Assembly (NCBI RefSeq): GCF_001269905.1
Contig: NZ_LHVK01000008.1
Coordinates: forward strand, 124,001-188,000
DNA length: 64,000 nucleotides
Source: Pseudomonas corrugata
Lineage (GTDB): Bacteria > Pseudomonadota > Gammaproteobacteria > Pseudomonadales > Pseudomonadaceae
Reading direction: 5' to 3'
Each line of letters opens with the position of its first letter. Position 1 is the first letter of the stretch. A program made the translations under genes and the position numbers. The notes below the pieces were generated by a model that had not been told where the DNA came from, did not search any database, and was given only the letters and a program-made list of their open reading frames with translations. This document shows, piece by piece, positions 35,854 to 44,845 of this stretch.

Positions 35854-36192
35854 AAACTTACCTCGGCATCTCGAACGACACTGCCCAATGAAGGCAGTCG
35901 TCCGGAGTCTTGGCTGCAGCGTCCGGCCACGTCACGGAAGCGTGGTTATCCGGTCGCCCTCCTCGCTCTCCGGTCAGGCATCTTGGTGCGCCTGATCCGG
36001 GGCATCCTTACAGCTTGCCATTCCCGGGAACTGGCAATTGCACATGGACGACAAAACGCGTTCTGAAAGCGACTCGAGGTCAAAGTCACCCGCGCTCCAC
36101 GGGAACTGGATTTATAACCCATTACCATCGACTTGCACATTGGCGAAAACGGCTCTAAACCCAATCATTCATATCGCTCATGGAAACGCAGG
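35854..36192. promoter_or_regulatory. Promoter region of the fds operon
   Basis: About 340 bases between the divergent fdsG and membrane-protein genes. An inverted repeat TCAGGC-N10-GCCTGA at 35974-35995 may be a regulator site. No LysR-type fdsR gene is next to the operon. Open frames in the region have no ribosome sites and no coding look. Confidence 0.4.
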
Positions 36193-37113
36193 ATGCGGGA
36201 AGCAACGAGTGAACTTGAAAAGCAACTTGATCTGGCAACGAAGCTGCTTTCCCTGGCGGCAAAAGTTGGCCTGCTCACCGGTGGAACATGCATCGTCAGC
36301 TACCTGCTCGGCAATGGCCATTACCCGCAAGGCCTCTCCATCGGAGATAGCCTGCTGTTTTTGGTCGCGGCGTTTTGTTTCGGGGTCATCTGCCTTTACT
36401 TTTCGGCGTCCGTTACGGCTGCGGGTGTGCTGCTTGCGCCACTGTTCGTACCGGTGCTGAGATTTCTCATCTGGCTTACAACAATATTCCGCACTGAAAA
36501 GTCCAAACCTGAACTGAAACTGCAAAAAATAACGTTGCTGACGGTGTTGTTTGGCATTTGTGGCGTGGTGACCATTTATTTTCTTGCTCGCAAGAATCCC
36601 ATTGAGCATATCCCCCTCATTCTATTGCCGATTTTTCAATACATCGTTTATTCGGCCTTCCTGAATCAGAACAGAAAAATAAATACCGCCTACCAACCGA
36701 CCCCGGAGATAGCTGGCACCGAGCCTTTCGACAAAGCCCCCCGCGTCGATGTGAAACCCATGAAAAGACTCAGGGCGATGATCGCGGGACTGATCATCCT
36801 GACCCCCATTCTCATGGGCGGGGTCACCTCGGACTTGCTGCAAACCGCCATGAGCCTTGCAAAGATACGCATCGAACGGGCAACGATTCTGGTGAAACCG
36901 CCTTATGCCAACTTACTGCCCGATCCCAAGGACTCACCCTTGCAGGACTATAAGGTCTTTGAAAATGCGACCGTGGTATTCCGCGGAGTGGGCAACTCGA
37001 CACTGATTGAAATGCGTACCGCGGATACAGCTATCCGGCTGGAAATCCCCAATGATTCGATCATCATCGAACGCAAGACGAGACTCATCACTCAACCCAA
37101 ACCGAAGACCTGA
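36193..37113 (+). CDS. Hypothetical multi-pass membrane protein
   Basis: A 306-residue protein with about five hydrophobic segments in the first two thirds (such as LTGGTCIVSYLLG, SLLFLVAAFCFGVICLYF, LLTVLFGICGVVTIYFL). A further one near residue 195 (MIAGLIILTPILMGG) is followed by a C-terminal ~100-residue soluble, beta-looking part. I do not recognise it. The start is uncertain: ATG 36193 has a crowded ribosome site, and the frame is open to a TTG at 36133. GC content is lower than that of the neighbours, which hints at acquisition. It is alone in its transcription unit. Confidence 0.65.
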   Translation: MREATSELEKQLDLATKLLSLAAKVGLLTGGTCIVSYLLGNGHYPQGLSIGDSLLFLVAAFCFGVICLYFSASVTAAGVLLAPLFVPVLRFLIWLTTIFRTEKSKPELKLQKITLLTVLFGICGVVTIYFLARKNPIEHIPLILLPIFQYIVYSAFLNQNRKINTAYQPTPEIAGTEPFDKAPRVDVKPMKRLRAMIAGLIILTPILMGGVTSDLLQTAMSLAKIRIERATILVKPPYANLLPDPKDSPLQDYKVFENATVVFRGVGNSTLIEMRTADTAIRLEIPNDSIIIERKTRLITQPKPKT

Positions 37114-37125
37114 ACCCAACATAGC

Positions 37126-37215
37126 CTGTGGGAGCCTGCTCGCGATGGCGGTGGGTCGGCTTGCCTAGAGGCTGAATATACAACCGTCAGGACGAGCAAG
37201 CTCGGCACCCACATT
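37126..37215. repeat. Degenerate REPIN
   Basis: A REP half CTGTGGGAGCCTGCTCGCGA and a decayed partner GACGAGCAAGCTCGGCACCC, in the gap between two convergent genes. Confidence 0.65.
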
Positions 37216-37245
37216 TTCGTAGCGCTTCCAGAAGTGAAAACCGCC

Positions 37246-37764
37246 CTACTTCAGTTCCACCAACCGAAGCGACTGCGCTCCATCCAGCGACAGGTGAATG
37301 GTGGCCGCCCGGCTAGGAAAATTCGGCGCATCGTCGTCGGTATTTTCCATAACCGGAAGATCGATCAAGGTCTGCTCACCCGTCGGATCACTGACCAGCC
37401 TGGCATCCAGCTTATCGATCGAACGCCAGCTGTCACCACCGATGCGAATCACATCCAGCAAGTTGTAACGCTGCTGGCCTTCTTCGTTTTCTTCAGGGGT
37501 AAAAGCCGCCAGGTATTGGCTGTAATTGTTGCCCATACCGAAACCTTCAATGGTGAACACCGCAAGCGTTACTTCGCTGTCCTCCCCAGTATCCAGCGTC
37601 TGCACCAGCGTCGCTTCAGGGTAACCGGTGGCGTAGCTGTCTTTAAGGAGTGCCACCAGATGCCCGATCTGCTCCTCCAACGATTTTGGAACGGACTTCG
37701 GCTCGGCAGCGTGAGTCAGGGTACAGGCAAGGAACAGACTGGCAGCAAGCAAGTGCAATTTCAT
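37246..37764 (-). CDS. Hypothetical exported protein, 172 residues
   Basis: A signal peptide (MKLHLLAASLFLACTLTHA) is followed by ~150 residues of mixed alpha/beta with no domain that I recognise. Segments such as LVQTLDTGEDSEVTLAVFTI and FTPEENEEGQQRYNLLDVIR suggest a soluble periplasmic protein. The ribosome site is weak. It lies downstream of, and on the same strand as, the zinc-ribbon protein gene, 107 bases away, so co-transcription is possible. Confidence 0.75.
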   Translation of the reverse strand: MKLHLLAASLFLACTLTHAAEPKSVPKSLEEQIGHLVALLKDSYATGYPEATLVQTLDTGEDSEVTLAVFTIEGFGMGNNYSQYLAAFTPEENEEGQQRYNLLDVIRIGGDSWRSIDKLDARLVSDPTGEQTLIDLPVMENTDDDAPNFPSRAATIHLSLDGAQSLRLVELK

Positions 37765-37871
37765 GAAAGAGAACGTCCGAGGTACGGGAGGTGAGCTCGG
37801 ATATTAGCGCATCGACAGCACGGTTGATTAGCGACCATTACCACAAGAGACTATTCCCCAAGGAGGGTCAT

Positions 37872-38939
37872 TCAACTCGTCGACGCCGGCACAAACACCG
37901 TTTCACGCCCTTTGCGGCCATCGGTCACGATGCGATTCACCAGTTCATCCTGGATATGAGCATACTCAGATAAAGAAAGTCGCAGGCGAGCTGCGTTGAT
38001 CACCTGCGAGAAGATTCGCGTGCCGTTCAGCAACACTTCCATGGTAATCAGGGTGCTGATCAATGTTCCGGGGAGGCAGTCTGCCTTGACACTGTAGGTC
38101 AGGGGCCGCTTGCCATCGAATTGCTGGAGCACCATTTCGATGGCTGCCATTTCACTGTTGGCTCCATGACTGCCCGCGACCAGATTACTGGGCTCTTCCC
38201 TGCCACCGAGACCATGGCCGCGCAGATGAAGCCATTCCTGATCGTCACGGGCGGCATAGCGCGATGCCGACAGCGACCCACTTTCGATCAATTCCACTGC
38301 CCTCCTTGCGTCGCCAACAGTGACACTGCTCAAGGGGGGCAGCAGGCCGAACGCCGTACCGTTAGCGACGGCAATGAAAAACTTCGCCATGACGCTGCCT
38401 TGAGACTTGCGCTTATCGGCATTGCGGCCGGTGCCCACCAGCGCTTGTTCCAGCGACATATTGCTGTAGCCCGACTCATCAACCGCCCATTGGCGATGGT
38501 TCCAGTCGGCGGCGATCTGGTGCATCGAAGGCTGTTCTCGCTCAAGCCGCATCGTCATGTGGAAGCCGCCACCTTTGCGCTTGGCCCTGAAGATTTTGCG
38601 CCAATGGTAAAGACTGGAGTGAGGTCGATTCCTCATCAAATACCAACCACGCCCCTTTGAATCAACAAGCCGGCCGAGTGCACCGGTTCCACCAGGTGTC
38701 GGATTGAAATTGAACGGCGGGGTCACCCCTTCCGGCGGATCCATCTCGCCCAGCCCTTCGATTCGAACCTTACCGATGGCGATTTTCGGCGTGACGCGTG
38801 CGACATGTTTGATCGTTGCACTGCTCGGTGGAGAGGCGCTCGGTAGAGAGGCTGAATCGTCGTCCAGTAACGTATTGCAATAAGGGCAATACATGAACAG
38901 GTCGCTGACCGAGTAGTGGCACTTCTTGCAATTGGACAC
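37872..38939 (-). CDS. Zinc-ribbon protein with a His-Me-finger-like nuclease motif
   Basis: A 355-residue protein. GTG 38939 is preceded by AAGGAGGAG at good spacing, much better than ATG 38996, and places a zinc ribbon at the very start (CKKC at 4-7, CPYC at 18-21). After a low-complexity linker comes a ~250-residue body. Near residues 236-265, WLHLRGHGLGGREEPSNLV then SHGANSEM resembles the GHxxxxxLGG...NLV...AN pattern of DNA/RNA non-specific nucleases found in polymorphic toxins. There is no signal peptide. The nuclease call is tentative. The zinc ribbon itself is clear. Confidence 0.6.
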   Translation of the reverse strand: MSNCKKCHYSVSDLFMYCPYCNTLLDDDSASLPSASPPSSATIKHVARVTPKIAIGKVRIEGLGEMDPPEGVTPPFNFNPTPGGTGALGRLVDSKGRGWYLMRNRPHSSLYHWRKIFRAKRKGGGFHMTMRLEREQPSMHQIAADWNHRQWAVDESGYSNMSLEQALVGTGRNADKRKSQGSVMAKFFIAVANGTAFGLLPPLSSVTVGDARRAVELIESGSLSASRYAARDDQEWLHLRGHGLGGREEPSNLVAGSHGANSEMAAIEMVLQQFDGKRPLTYSVKADCLPGTLISTLITMEVLLNGTRIFSQVINAARLRLSLSEYAHIQDELVNRIVTDGRKGRETVFVPASTS

Positions 38940-39114
38940 GGCGCTCTCCTCCTTGGATGCGCTGAAAAGGCTAGCACCAGAGTCGAGTCCCGACACATCA
39001 ACCGGAAGAAAATAACGGCCTTGTCCAAATGCGCTCAGCGGGCGACGCGCTCTTCACTGAAGGGAGGCTGCCCGGGAGGCGCCGGGTCATTGCGCAGGAG
39101 TCTCACGCCGACGC

Positions 39115-39477
39115 TCAACGCCTCAACGCCTGGGTCATCCGCTGCAGCAACTCGTTTTCCGAAAATGGCTTATGCAAAACTGGGCACCCGGCGAATTCGA
39201 CCGGCACGCCGCTGGCGCCGTATCCGGTGCTGAACAAGAACGCAATGCCGCGATCGCGCAAGATCTCGGCCACCGGGAAAACCCGTTCGCCGGCCAGGTT
39301 GACGTCCAGAATGGCCAGATCGATGTGCGCCGCGCTTGCCTCGTCCCGCGCCGTCGCGAGCCGGGCCACCGAGGCCACGACTTCGCAGCCGAAATCCTCC
39401 AGCATTTCCTCGATCAACATGGCAATCGCGCCTTCGTCCTCGACGACGAGCACCCTGACTCCAGCGAATGGAGGCAT
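39115..39477 (-). CDS. Receiver-only response regulator, partner of the HWE kinase
   Basis: A 120-residue receiver with VVEDEG acidic pocket, acceptor Asp in LAILDVNLAGE, Ser in LFSTGYG and Lys in VLHKPF. It has no output domain. It starts 2 bases after the stop of the HWE kinase, with GGAG just upstream, so the two are co-translated. The class is common beside HWE kinases and often modulates their output. Confidence 0.9.
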   Translation of the reverse strand: MPPFAGVRVLVVEDEGAIAMLIEEMLEDFGCEVVASVARLATARDEASAAHIDLAILDVNLAGERVFPVAEILRDRGIAFLFSTGYGASGVPVEFAGCPVLHKPFSENELLQRMTQALRR

Positions 39478-39479
39478 GC

Positions 39480-41654
39480 CTAGGCTCCGATCAGAAAGGA
39501 GAAGCGGCAGTAAACGCCCTCCGGGGCGAAGGTCAGGTCGAACTGGCCGCCCAAATCGCGCTCGATGCAGCGTTTCATCAGGCGAGAGCCCAGCCCTTCC
39601 CGCTCCGGCCGGGCCACGGGCGGTCCGCCCTGCTCCCGCCAATCCAGGGTGAACAAGGTGCCGTTTGGTTGGGGTTGCAGGTCCCAGGTCACCGAAAGCG
39701 AGCCTGTCTCGACGGACATCGAGCCATATTTCAGCGCGTTGATCGCCAGTTCATTGAGGGTCATCGTGAAGTTGAGCGCCACCCGTGTGCCGACGTCGAT
39801 CGTCGCACCCTTGATCGTGATGCGATCGAGCTCGAGCCCGAAGACCGGCATCAGCACCTCATGGGCCAGGGAGTCCAATGGGGTGTCTTCCCAGTGCCGC
39901 TTAGTCAGCAGGTCATGAGCCCGCGACAGCGCCAGCAGCCGGGCTTCGAACCGCCGGTAGCCGTCTTTTGCGTCCTGCGCGTTGCGCGCCGTCTGGGCGG
40001 CCAGGGATTGCACCGTGGCCAAGGTATTCTTGACCCGATGATTGAGCTCGTCGATCAACGTTTTCTGCCGGTTTTCCGCCTGCTTGCGCTCGGTAATGTC
40101 CACCAGCATGTTGATCGCGCCCACGAGGTTGCCCTCGGCATCATGCAGGGGCGTGGGATAGGGATTGAACGGCACACGGGTTCCATCCGGGCGCTGGGCA
40201 ACAGCCTCGACACCTCGAATCGCGCGGTTTTCCTTCAACGCCACGGCCATGGGACATTGGTCGTGGGGCAGCGGACTTCCATCGGTGTTGAACAGTTTCC
40301 AGGTCACGCACCACATGTCGCCCAACTGAGGCGTGCGCCCGGACAATTCGACAGCCGCACGGTTATAGAACGTGATACGACCTTCGGCGTCGGTGGTATA
40401 GACCGCTGCGGGCAGTGCTTCGAGCACATTGCGCATATGCCGTTCGCTCTCGCGAACCTGGTTTTCCATTCGCTGCGCGAGGGTGACGTCCTGCAGCACC
40501 CGCACGCCATAGCGGAACTCGCCGCCTGCATCGCGTACCGACGAACTGTGGATGTCGAGGTAGACGATCTCGCCATCCGGCTTGAGGGCGCGCTTGCGCA
40601 GCACATAATTATCCAGTTCGCCGGCAACCTGGCGTGCATACAGGGCCGCGTCCTGCCCGACACTCTCCGGGTGGGTATAGTCCAGGAACGTCATCGCCAG
40701 CAACTGTTCGCGAGTGCGGCCCAACATGCGGCAGAGGGCATCGTTAACCCGGAGCAGACGACCGTCGATGTCGGCCTCGGCAATCCCTATAGTCGCTGCC
40801 TCGTAGGTGGCTGCAAGCCTGTCGTCGCTCTCCTGGCGCGCCGCCTCGGCTGCATGAATGCAAGACACGTCGATGGTGAAACACCGGGTGTTGAAGAGTC
40901 TCCCGTCCTCGAACCGCCCATTGGACGTGATTGAGACATGCTTGATGGAACCGTCCTTGGCCCGCAAGCGCGCAGGGTAGCTCTCCAGGCAATCACCGCT
41001 GCTCAGTTTATTGAGAATATCGCCAATGACCGGCTTATCGACATGAAACTCGGTGATATGACGGCCGATGTACTCTTCTTCCGCATAACCCAGCAGGGTC
41101 AGTTCGGCCTTGTTGGCGCGCAGGATGATGCCCTCGCCACTGACGATATGCAGACCCACGGCGCTGTTTTCGAAGAAGTCCTCGAGGTCGGTGCTCTTAC
41201 GGCGAAGCTCCTCGGCCATGGCGTGGTGTGCAGAGATGTCCTGGAAGCAATTGATCGCCCCTTGGATGACACCTCGCCGGTCTTTCAGGACACGGATGTT
41301 CATGAGTGCCACGAACCGCACCCCGTCCGGGCGCTGGATGACGATTTCCCGGTTGCGCGCCACGACGCCTGTGGCGAGCGCCGTGGCCGTCGGGCAATTC
41401 TCAAACGCCAGCGGCGTGCCGTCGGTCAAGAACAATCGATGGGAACCACAGAAGCGATCACCGTTCACTCCGAGTTCCGGGCTGCGTCCCCAGAGTTCAG
41501 CCGCCTCACTGTTGTACCTGACGAGCCAACCCTCGCGGTCGCACAAATACACCGCACCGGGAATAGCCTCGAGCGCGTTTGTGCCAATCGAAACAAGGCT
41601 TTCGTATTCACTCGGCGCCAGCGTTTCCCTGGGAAGTTCTTCAACGTTTGACAT
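39480..41654 (-). CDS. PAS-domain sensor histidine kinase, HWE family
   Basis: A 724-residue soluble kinase. ATG 41654 follows GAGGA. It carries four PAS-like domains in sequence, about residues 20-130, 155-275, 280-400 and 410-530. Each has typical landmarks (GAVYLCDREGWLVRYN, GIILRANKAELTLLGY, GRLLRVNDALCRMLG, AAVYTTDAEGRITFYN) and PAC ends (GAINMLVDITERKQ). The kinase core has ELNHRVKNTLATVQSLA with the phospho-His, ELAINALKYGS and the DWREQGG segment that defines the HWE group. No membrane segment is seen, so it senses inside the cell, perhaps light or redox, but cofactor residues are not obvious. Confidence 0.93.
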   Translation of the reverse strand: MSNVEELPRETLAPSEYESLVSIGTNALEAIPGAVYLCDREGWLVRYNSEAAELWGRSPELGVNGDRFCGSHRLFLTDGTPLAFENCPTATALATGVVARNREIVIQRPDGVRFVALMNIRVLKDRRGVIQGAINCFQDISAHHAMAEELRRKSTDLEDFFENSAVGLHIVSGEGIILRANKAELTLLGYAEEEYIGRHITEFHVDKPVIGDILNKLSSGDCLESYPARLRAKDGSIKHVSITSNGRFEDGRLFNTRCFTIDVSCIHAAEAARQESDDRLAATYEAATIGIAEADIDGRLLRVNDALCRMLGRTREQLLAMTFLDYTHPESVGQDAALYARQVAGELDNYVLRKRALKPDGEIVYLDIHSSSVRDAGGEFRYGVRVLQDVTLAQRMENQVRESERHMRNVLEALPAAVYTTDAEGRITFYNRAAVELSGRTPQLGDMWCVTWKLFNTDGSPLPHDQCPMAVALKENRAIRGVEAVAQRPDGTRVPFNPYPTPLHDAEGNLVGAINMLVDITERKQAENRQKTLIDELNHRVKNTLATVQSLAAQTARNAQDAKDGYRRFEARLLALSRAHDLLTKRHWEDTPLDSLAHEVLMPVFGLELDRITIKGATIDVGTRVALNFTMTLNELAINALKYGSMSVETGSLSVTWDLQPQPNGTLFTLDWREQGGPPVARPEREGLGSRLMKRCIERDLGGQFDLTFAPEGVYCRFSFLIGA

Positions 41655-41675
41655 CAGTAATCCTCGATTCACCTG

Positions 41676-41793
41676 GCTAACCAGGCAAGGCGCCATGACG
41701 AGTCGTAGCCCCGCTACGGCGAGGAATGGCAACGCAGGCTGGCAAGTCCTGGCGCCGAAGTTGAGTAAACGAATCAGCCACACAGGCTACTAG
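41676..41793. repeat. Intergenic element with hairpin GTAGC-CCC-GCTAC, related to 62436-62511
   Basis: It contains a small hairpin at 41705-41717. Its 33-base end (41761-41793) matches 62479-62511 at 30 of 33 positions. It lies between the HWE kinase start and the amidohydrolase stop, 22 bases past that stop on the minus strand. Confidence 0.55.
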
Positions 41794-41814
41794 ATCCCTA
41801 TTCGTCGTACGAGT

Positions 41815-42675
41815 TCAGGTCAACTTGGTACCACAGTCCTTGTCCGGAAAGCCAAACAATGCTTGAGGCGCTTGCACCATCAGCGCCCGCATCAACGACT
41901 GCGAACATCCCAACGCGTGCAACTGCCCCATTACCGTGTCGAAGCTAACGGTTTGCTCATGCTGGGTATGCGGCCAGTCACTGCCCCATACCAGCCGCCG
42001 TTGGCCGAAGCTCTGCTCCAGCAAGGCCAACGAGGCTCGGGCGAAGTCGAGATTCTGTTGATCGGTCCCGGCCAGTCGGTAGATACCGGACACTTTCATC
42101 CACACTCGTCCGCTCAAACCCAGCTCCAACAACTCGGGGAAACCCGGTTGCTCGAGGCCCAGGCGCGAATCCGGGCGACCGAAGTGATCGACCACCAGTT
42201 TGATGCCAAACGGCAGCAGTTGGTGAATCAGCCCTGGCAGGTCCGCTACGCTGCGGTGCAGTTCGACATGCCAGTCCAGCTCAGCCATGTGGCCGAAAAA
42301 GCCCTGCCACGCAGCGTCGCGAAAATCAGGCAGGTCCTTGCCCATCAGATTCAGGCGAACACCAACCACCCCCAGTCGGGCCATGTTTTCCATATCGGTA
42401 CGGCTGGCGTCTCGCTCCAGTACCACGACTCCGCGTAATTGCTGCGGAGCCTGCTGGAGCGCGGCCAGCAGATAGCTGTTATCCGTGCCAAGAAAGCTTG
42501 GCTGCACCAGCACGCCATGGCTCAGGCCATGGGCTTTCAAGTGGTGCAGGTATTGGCCAAGCGTCGCGTCATAGTCAACCGTGTAGCGCCGTTCGACGGT
42601 CAACTCCAGCCCACGATCGAACACGTGGGCATGGGAATCGATACCGATGATCGGCATGGAGAACGTGTCAGGCAT
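41815..42675 (-). CDS. Amidohydrolase family protein (2-pyrone-4,6-dicarboxylate lactonase-like)
   Basis: A 286-residue TIM-barrel metal hydrolase. The metal-binding HxH is in GIDSHAHVFDRG; other family marks are GVLVQPSFLGTDNSYLL, VGVRLNLMG, LVVDHFGRPD and the catalytic Asp in VWGSDWPHTQ. Relatives open lactone rings of dicarboxylates in aromatic or sugar-acid breakdown. ATG 42675 overlaps the MFS stop by 8 bases, so the two work together. With the GntR gene upstream they form a small catabolic unit whose substrate is unknown, probably an organic acid or lactone. Confidence 0.85.
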   Translation of the reverse strand: MPDTFSMPIIGIDSHAHVFDRGLELTVERRYTVDYDATLGQYLHHLKAHGLSHGVLVQPSFLGTDNSYLLAALQQAPQQLRGVVVLERDASRTDMENMARLGVVGVRLNLMGKDLPDFRDAAWQGFFGHMAELDWHVELHRSVADLPGLIHQLLPFGIKLVVDHFGRPDSRLGLEQPGFPELLELGLSGRVWMKVSGIYRLAGTDQQNLDFARASLALLEQSFGQRRLVWGSDWPHTQHEQTVSFDTVMGQLHALGCSQSLMRALMVQAPQALFGFPDKDCGTKLT

Positions 42676-43954
42676 GGGCACGCTCGTTACCTTCGACCTT
42701 GGCGTTTGCCGGTGCGGCGGCTTCAAGGTTCCGCCCGCGGGTTTCCGGAAGACACAGCGCCGCGAGCACCGCCACTCCGTAGGCAATTCCTGCGTCAATG
42801 CCAATGGCTGAGCCCAACGACATTGAATCGCTCATGTGGCCGACCAGGAAGGGGAACACCGCCGAAAGTACCCGGCCGAAGTTATAGCAGAACCCCACGC
42901 CGGCACCACGCACATCCGCCGGGTACAACTCGTTGAACAGTGCCCCGAGGCTCGCCGGAATGCCGGCGGCAAAGAAGCCGAGCGGGAACCCGAGGAACAG
43001 CATCTGAGTGTTGGTCAGCGGCAGGAACACATAGCACTGCACAGTCACGACACAGCACAAGGCGAACAGCACAATGTTCTTGCGACGGCCGATGCGATCA
43101 ATCAACAAGCCGCTGACCACGCAGCCACACCAGAAGGCAAAGATGATGACGGCCAGGTAACCGCCGGAATTGAGTACCGACAGGTTGCGTTCGGTCTTGA
43201 GAAAGGTGGGCAGCCAGGTCATTACCGCGTGATAACCGCCATGGGCGCCCAGTCCCAGCAGTCCACCGAACAGCGTCACGCGGATCAACTCAGGGCGAAA
43301 GATGCCAGCCAAGGACTTGAGGAACCCCTTGGGTATGGCCTGTTCTTTTTGCAAGCGCTGGAAACTGTCGGGTTCTTCGACGTTACGCCGGACCCAGATG
43401 ATCAGGAACGACGGCAGCAGACCGACGATGAACATCACCCGCCAGGCCATATCCTGGGGCACGAACGAGTAGATCAGGGTGAAGACCCCGACCGCCAGCC
43501 CCCAGCCCACTGCCCAGGCACTTTGTACAGTGCCCATGACCTTGCCCCGGTACTTGGGGTTGATGGTTTCGGCCATCAGTACCGCACCGGCGGCCCACTC
43601 GCCACCAATGCCGAAACCTTGCAATGCCTTGACGACCAACAATGAGTGGAAACCGGTGACGAACGCGGACAGAAAGGTGAAGAACGAGAACCACAGAATC
43701 ATCCATTGCAGCGTGCGCACCCGACCGTAGCGGTCCGACAACGTGCCGCCGACCCAGCCGCCGATGGCCGAGGTGATCAACGTCACGCCACTGACCAGCC
43801 CCGCATCGCCCTTGGACAAGGCAAACGCTGCAATCAGCGCCGGTATTGCCAGGCCGAACATCTGCACTTCCAGCGCATCGAGTGACCATCCGCCGAAACA
43901 GGCCCAAAATGTTTTGCGCTCCCGCGCAGTGACTTGGCGATACCAACTGAACAT
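42668..43954 (-). CDS. MFS transporter, organic-acid symporter type
   Basis: A 428-residue, 12-segment transporter. ATG 43954 follows AAGGATAAA. It has motif A in GGTLSDRYGRVRTLQ and its repeat in GLLIDRIGRRKNIV, plus LDALEVQMFGLAIPAL in the first helix and GIGGEWAAGAVLMAE, all typical of the aromatic-acid/sialate:H+ symporter branch. It probably imports the substrate of the coupled amidohydrolase. The gap to the GntR gene is 134 bases, with a hairpin that may end the gntR transcript. Confidence 0.88.
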   Translation of the reverse strand: MFSWYRQVTARERKTFWACFGGWSLDALEVQMFGLAIPALIAAFALSKGDAGLVSGVTLITSAIGGWVGGTLSDRYGRVRTLQWMILWFSFFTFLSAFVTGFHSLLVVKALQGFGIGGEWAAGAVLMAETINPKYRGKVMGTVQSAWAVGWGLAVGVFTLIYSFVPQDMAWRVMFIVGLLPSFLIIWVRRNVEEPDSFQRLQKEQAIPKGFLKSLAGIFRPELIRVTLFGGLLGLGAHGGYHAVMTWLPTFLKTERNLSVLNSGGYLAVIIFAFWCGCVVSGLLIDRIGRRKNIVLFALCCVVTVQCYVFLPLTNTQMLFLGFPLGFFAAGIPASLGALFNELYPADVRGAGVGFCYNFGRVLSAVFPFLVGHMSDSMSLGSAIGIDAGIAYGVAVLAALCLPETRGRNLEAAAPANAKVEGNERAHA

Positions 43955-44037
43955 GATTTTTATCCTTATAAGCAGAACGAGAGGCAGCCGAGAGCGAACC
44001 GCGCCGCTACAGGGCCAGTGATGGCAAGCACAACAGT

Positions 44038-44062
44038 AAAAGCCGCGGCGAATGACTCGCCG
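44038..44062 (-). terminator. Probable terminator of the gntR gene
   Basis: On the minus strand a stem CGGCGA-N5-TCGCCG (44046-44062) is followed by CGGCTTTT, ending near 44038. It is short but well placed, about 27 bases after the gntR stop. Confidence 0.45.
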
Positions 44063-44088
44063 TCGGGTGACCCGCTAATCCGGCACGG

Positions 44089-44820
44089 TCAACGAATTTC
44101 CACGCTGTAGCGGAAATGCTCGGCATGGCCGCGAGAGCGTCGCCACTCCAGCGGGTTGCCGGCGTAGTCCCGCGCCAGACGCTCGATCACCACGACCGGG
44201 CTGTTGACCGGCACATGCAGCAAGCGCGCATGAACGTCATTCACCGATTCAGCAGTGAGGGTTTCTTCGGCATAGGCAACTACCTGACCGCAGGTTTCCT
44301 CGTAGATGGGATAAAGCAGTGGCCCCTTCTGGCTCAGGTCGATGTCGAGCAGCGGCTGAAAGCGGCTGCGCGGCAACCAGATTTCTTCGGCGAGCACCGG
44401 TTCGACCTCCAGCAGACGTACACGTACGATGCGGATCACCGGCGCGTCGACGGGCAATCCCAGCGCCTGTGCCACCGCCGACGGCGCAGCCACCGGCTCG
44501 ATGGACAAGATGCGGCTCTCCGGGACCCGACGTTCGCCCGACGCGCTTTGAAACCGGAAGAAGCGGAACAACGAAGACTGGAACTGAGGGCGACGAATGA
44601 AGGTACCGCGCCCCTGCTGACGCTCCAGAATGCCCTCGATGACCAACGCATCGATCGCCTTGCGCACGGTACCGGTAGACAGCTGATACTCCGCCGAGAG
44701 GGCTGCCTCAGTGGGAATTGCTTCTCCCGGACGCCAGCGATTGTTGGCAATCTGTTCAGCCAACTGGTCTCGCAGGCGTTGATAAAGCGGCAGGCGAACA
44801 TCACTGGGGAGGGCTTTCAT
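44089..44820 (-). CDS. GntR/HutC family regulator with UTRA domain
   Basis: A 243-residue regulator. The winged helix reads LYQRLRDQLAEQIANNRWRPG, then AALSAEYQLSTGTVRKAIDAL and GRGTFIRRP. The UTRA effector domain has ILSIEPVAAP, APVIRIVRVRLL and the late ESVNDVHARLLHVPVNSPVVVIER. It is encoded upstream of the MFS and amidohydrolase genes on the same strand and probably represses them until the substrate is present. A 12-base palindrome lies 26-37 bases before its start. Confidence 0.9.
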   Translation of the reverse strand: MKALPSDVRLPLYQRLRDQLAEQIANNRWRPGEAIPTEAALSAEYQLSTGTVRKAIDALVIEGILERQQGRGTFIRRPQFQSSLFRFFRFQSASGERRVPESRILSIEPVAAPSAVAQALGLPVDAPVIRIVRVRLLEVEPVLAEEIWLPRSRFQPLLDIDLSQKGPLLYPIYEETCGQVVAYAEETLTAESVNDVHARLLHVPVNSPVVVIERLARDYAGNPLEWRRSRGHAEHFRYSVEIR

Positions 44821-44845
44821 CGACTTTATTCACCTTGTTATCTAG

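Noticed and set aside
38940..38996. ATG 38996 as the start of the zinc-ribbon protein
   Set aside because: It has no ribosome site, whereas GTG 38939 follows a near-perfect AAGGAGGAG at the right distance.
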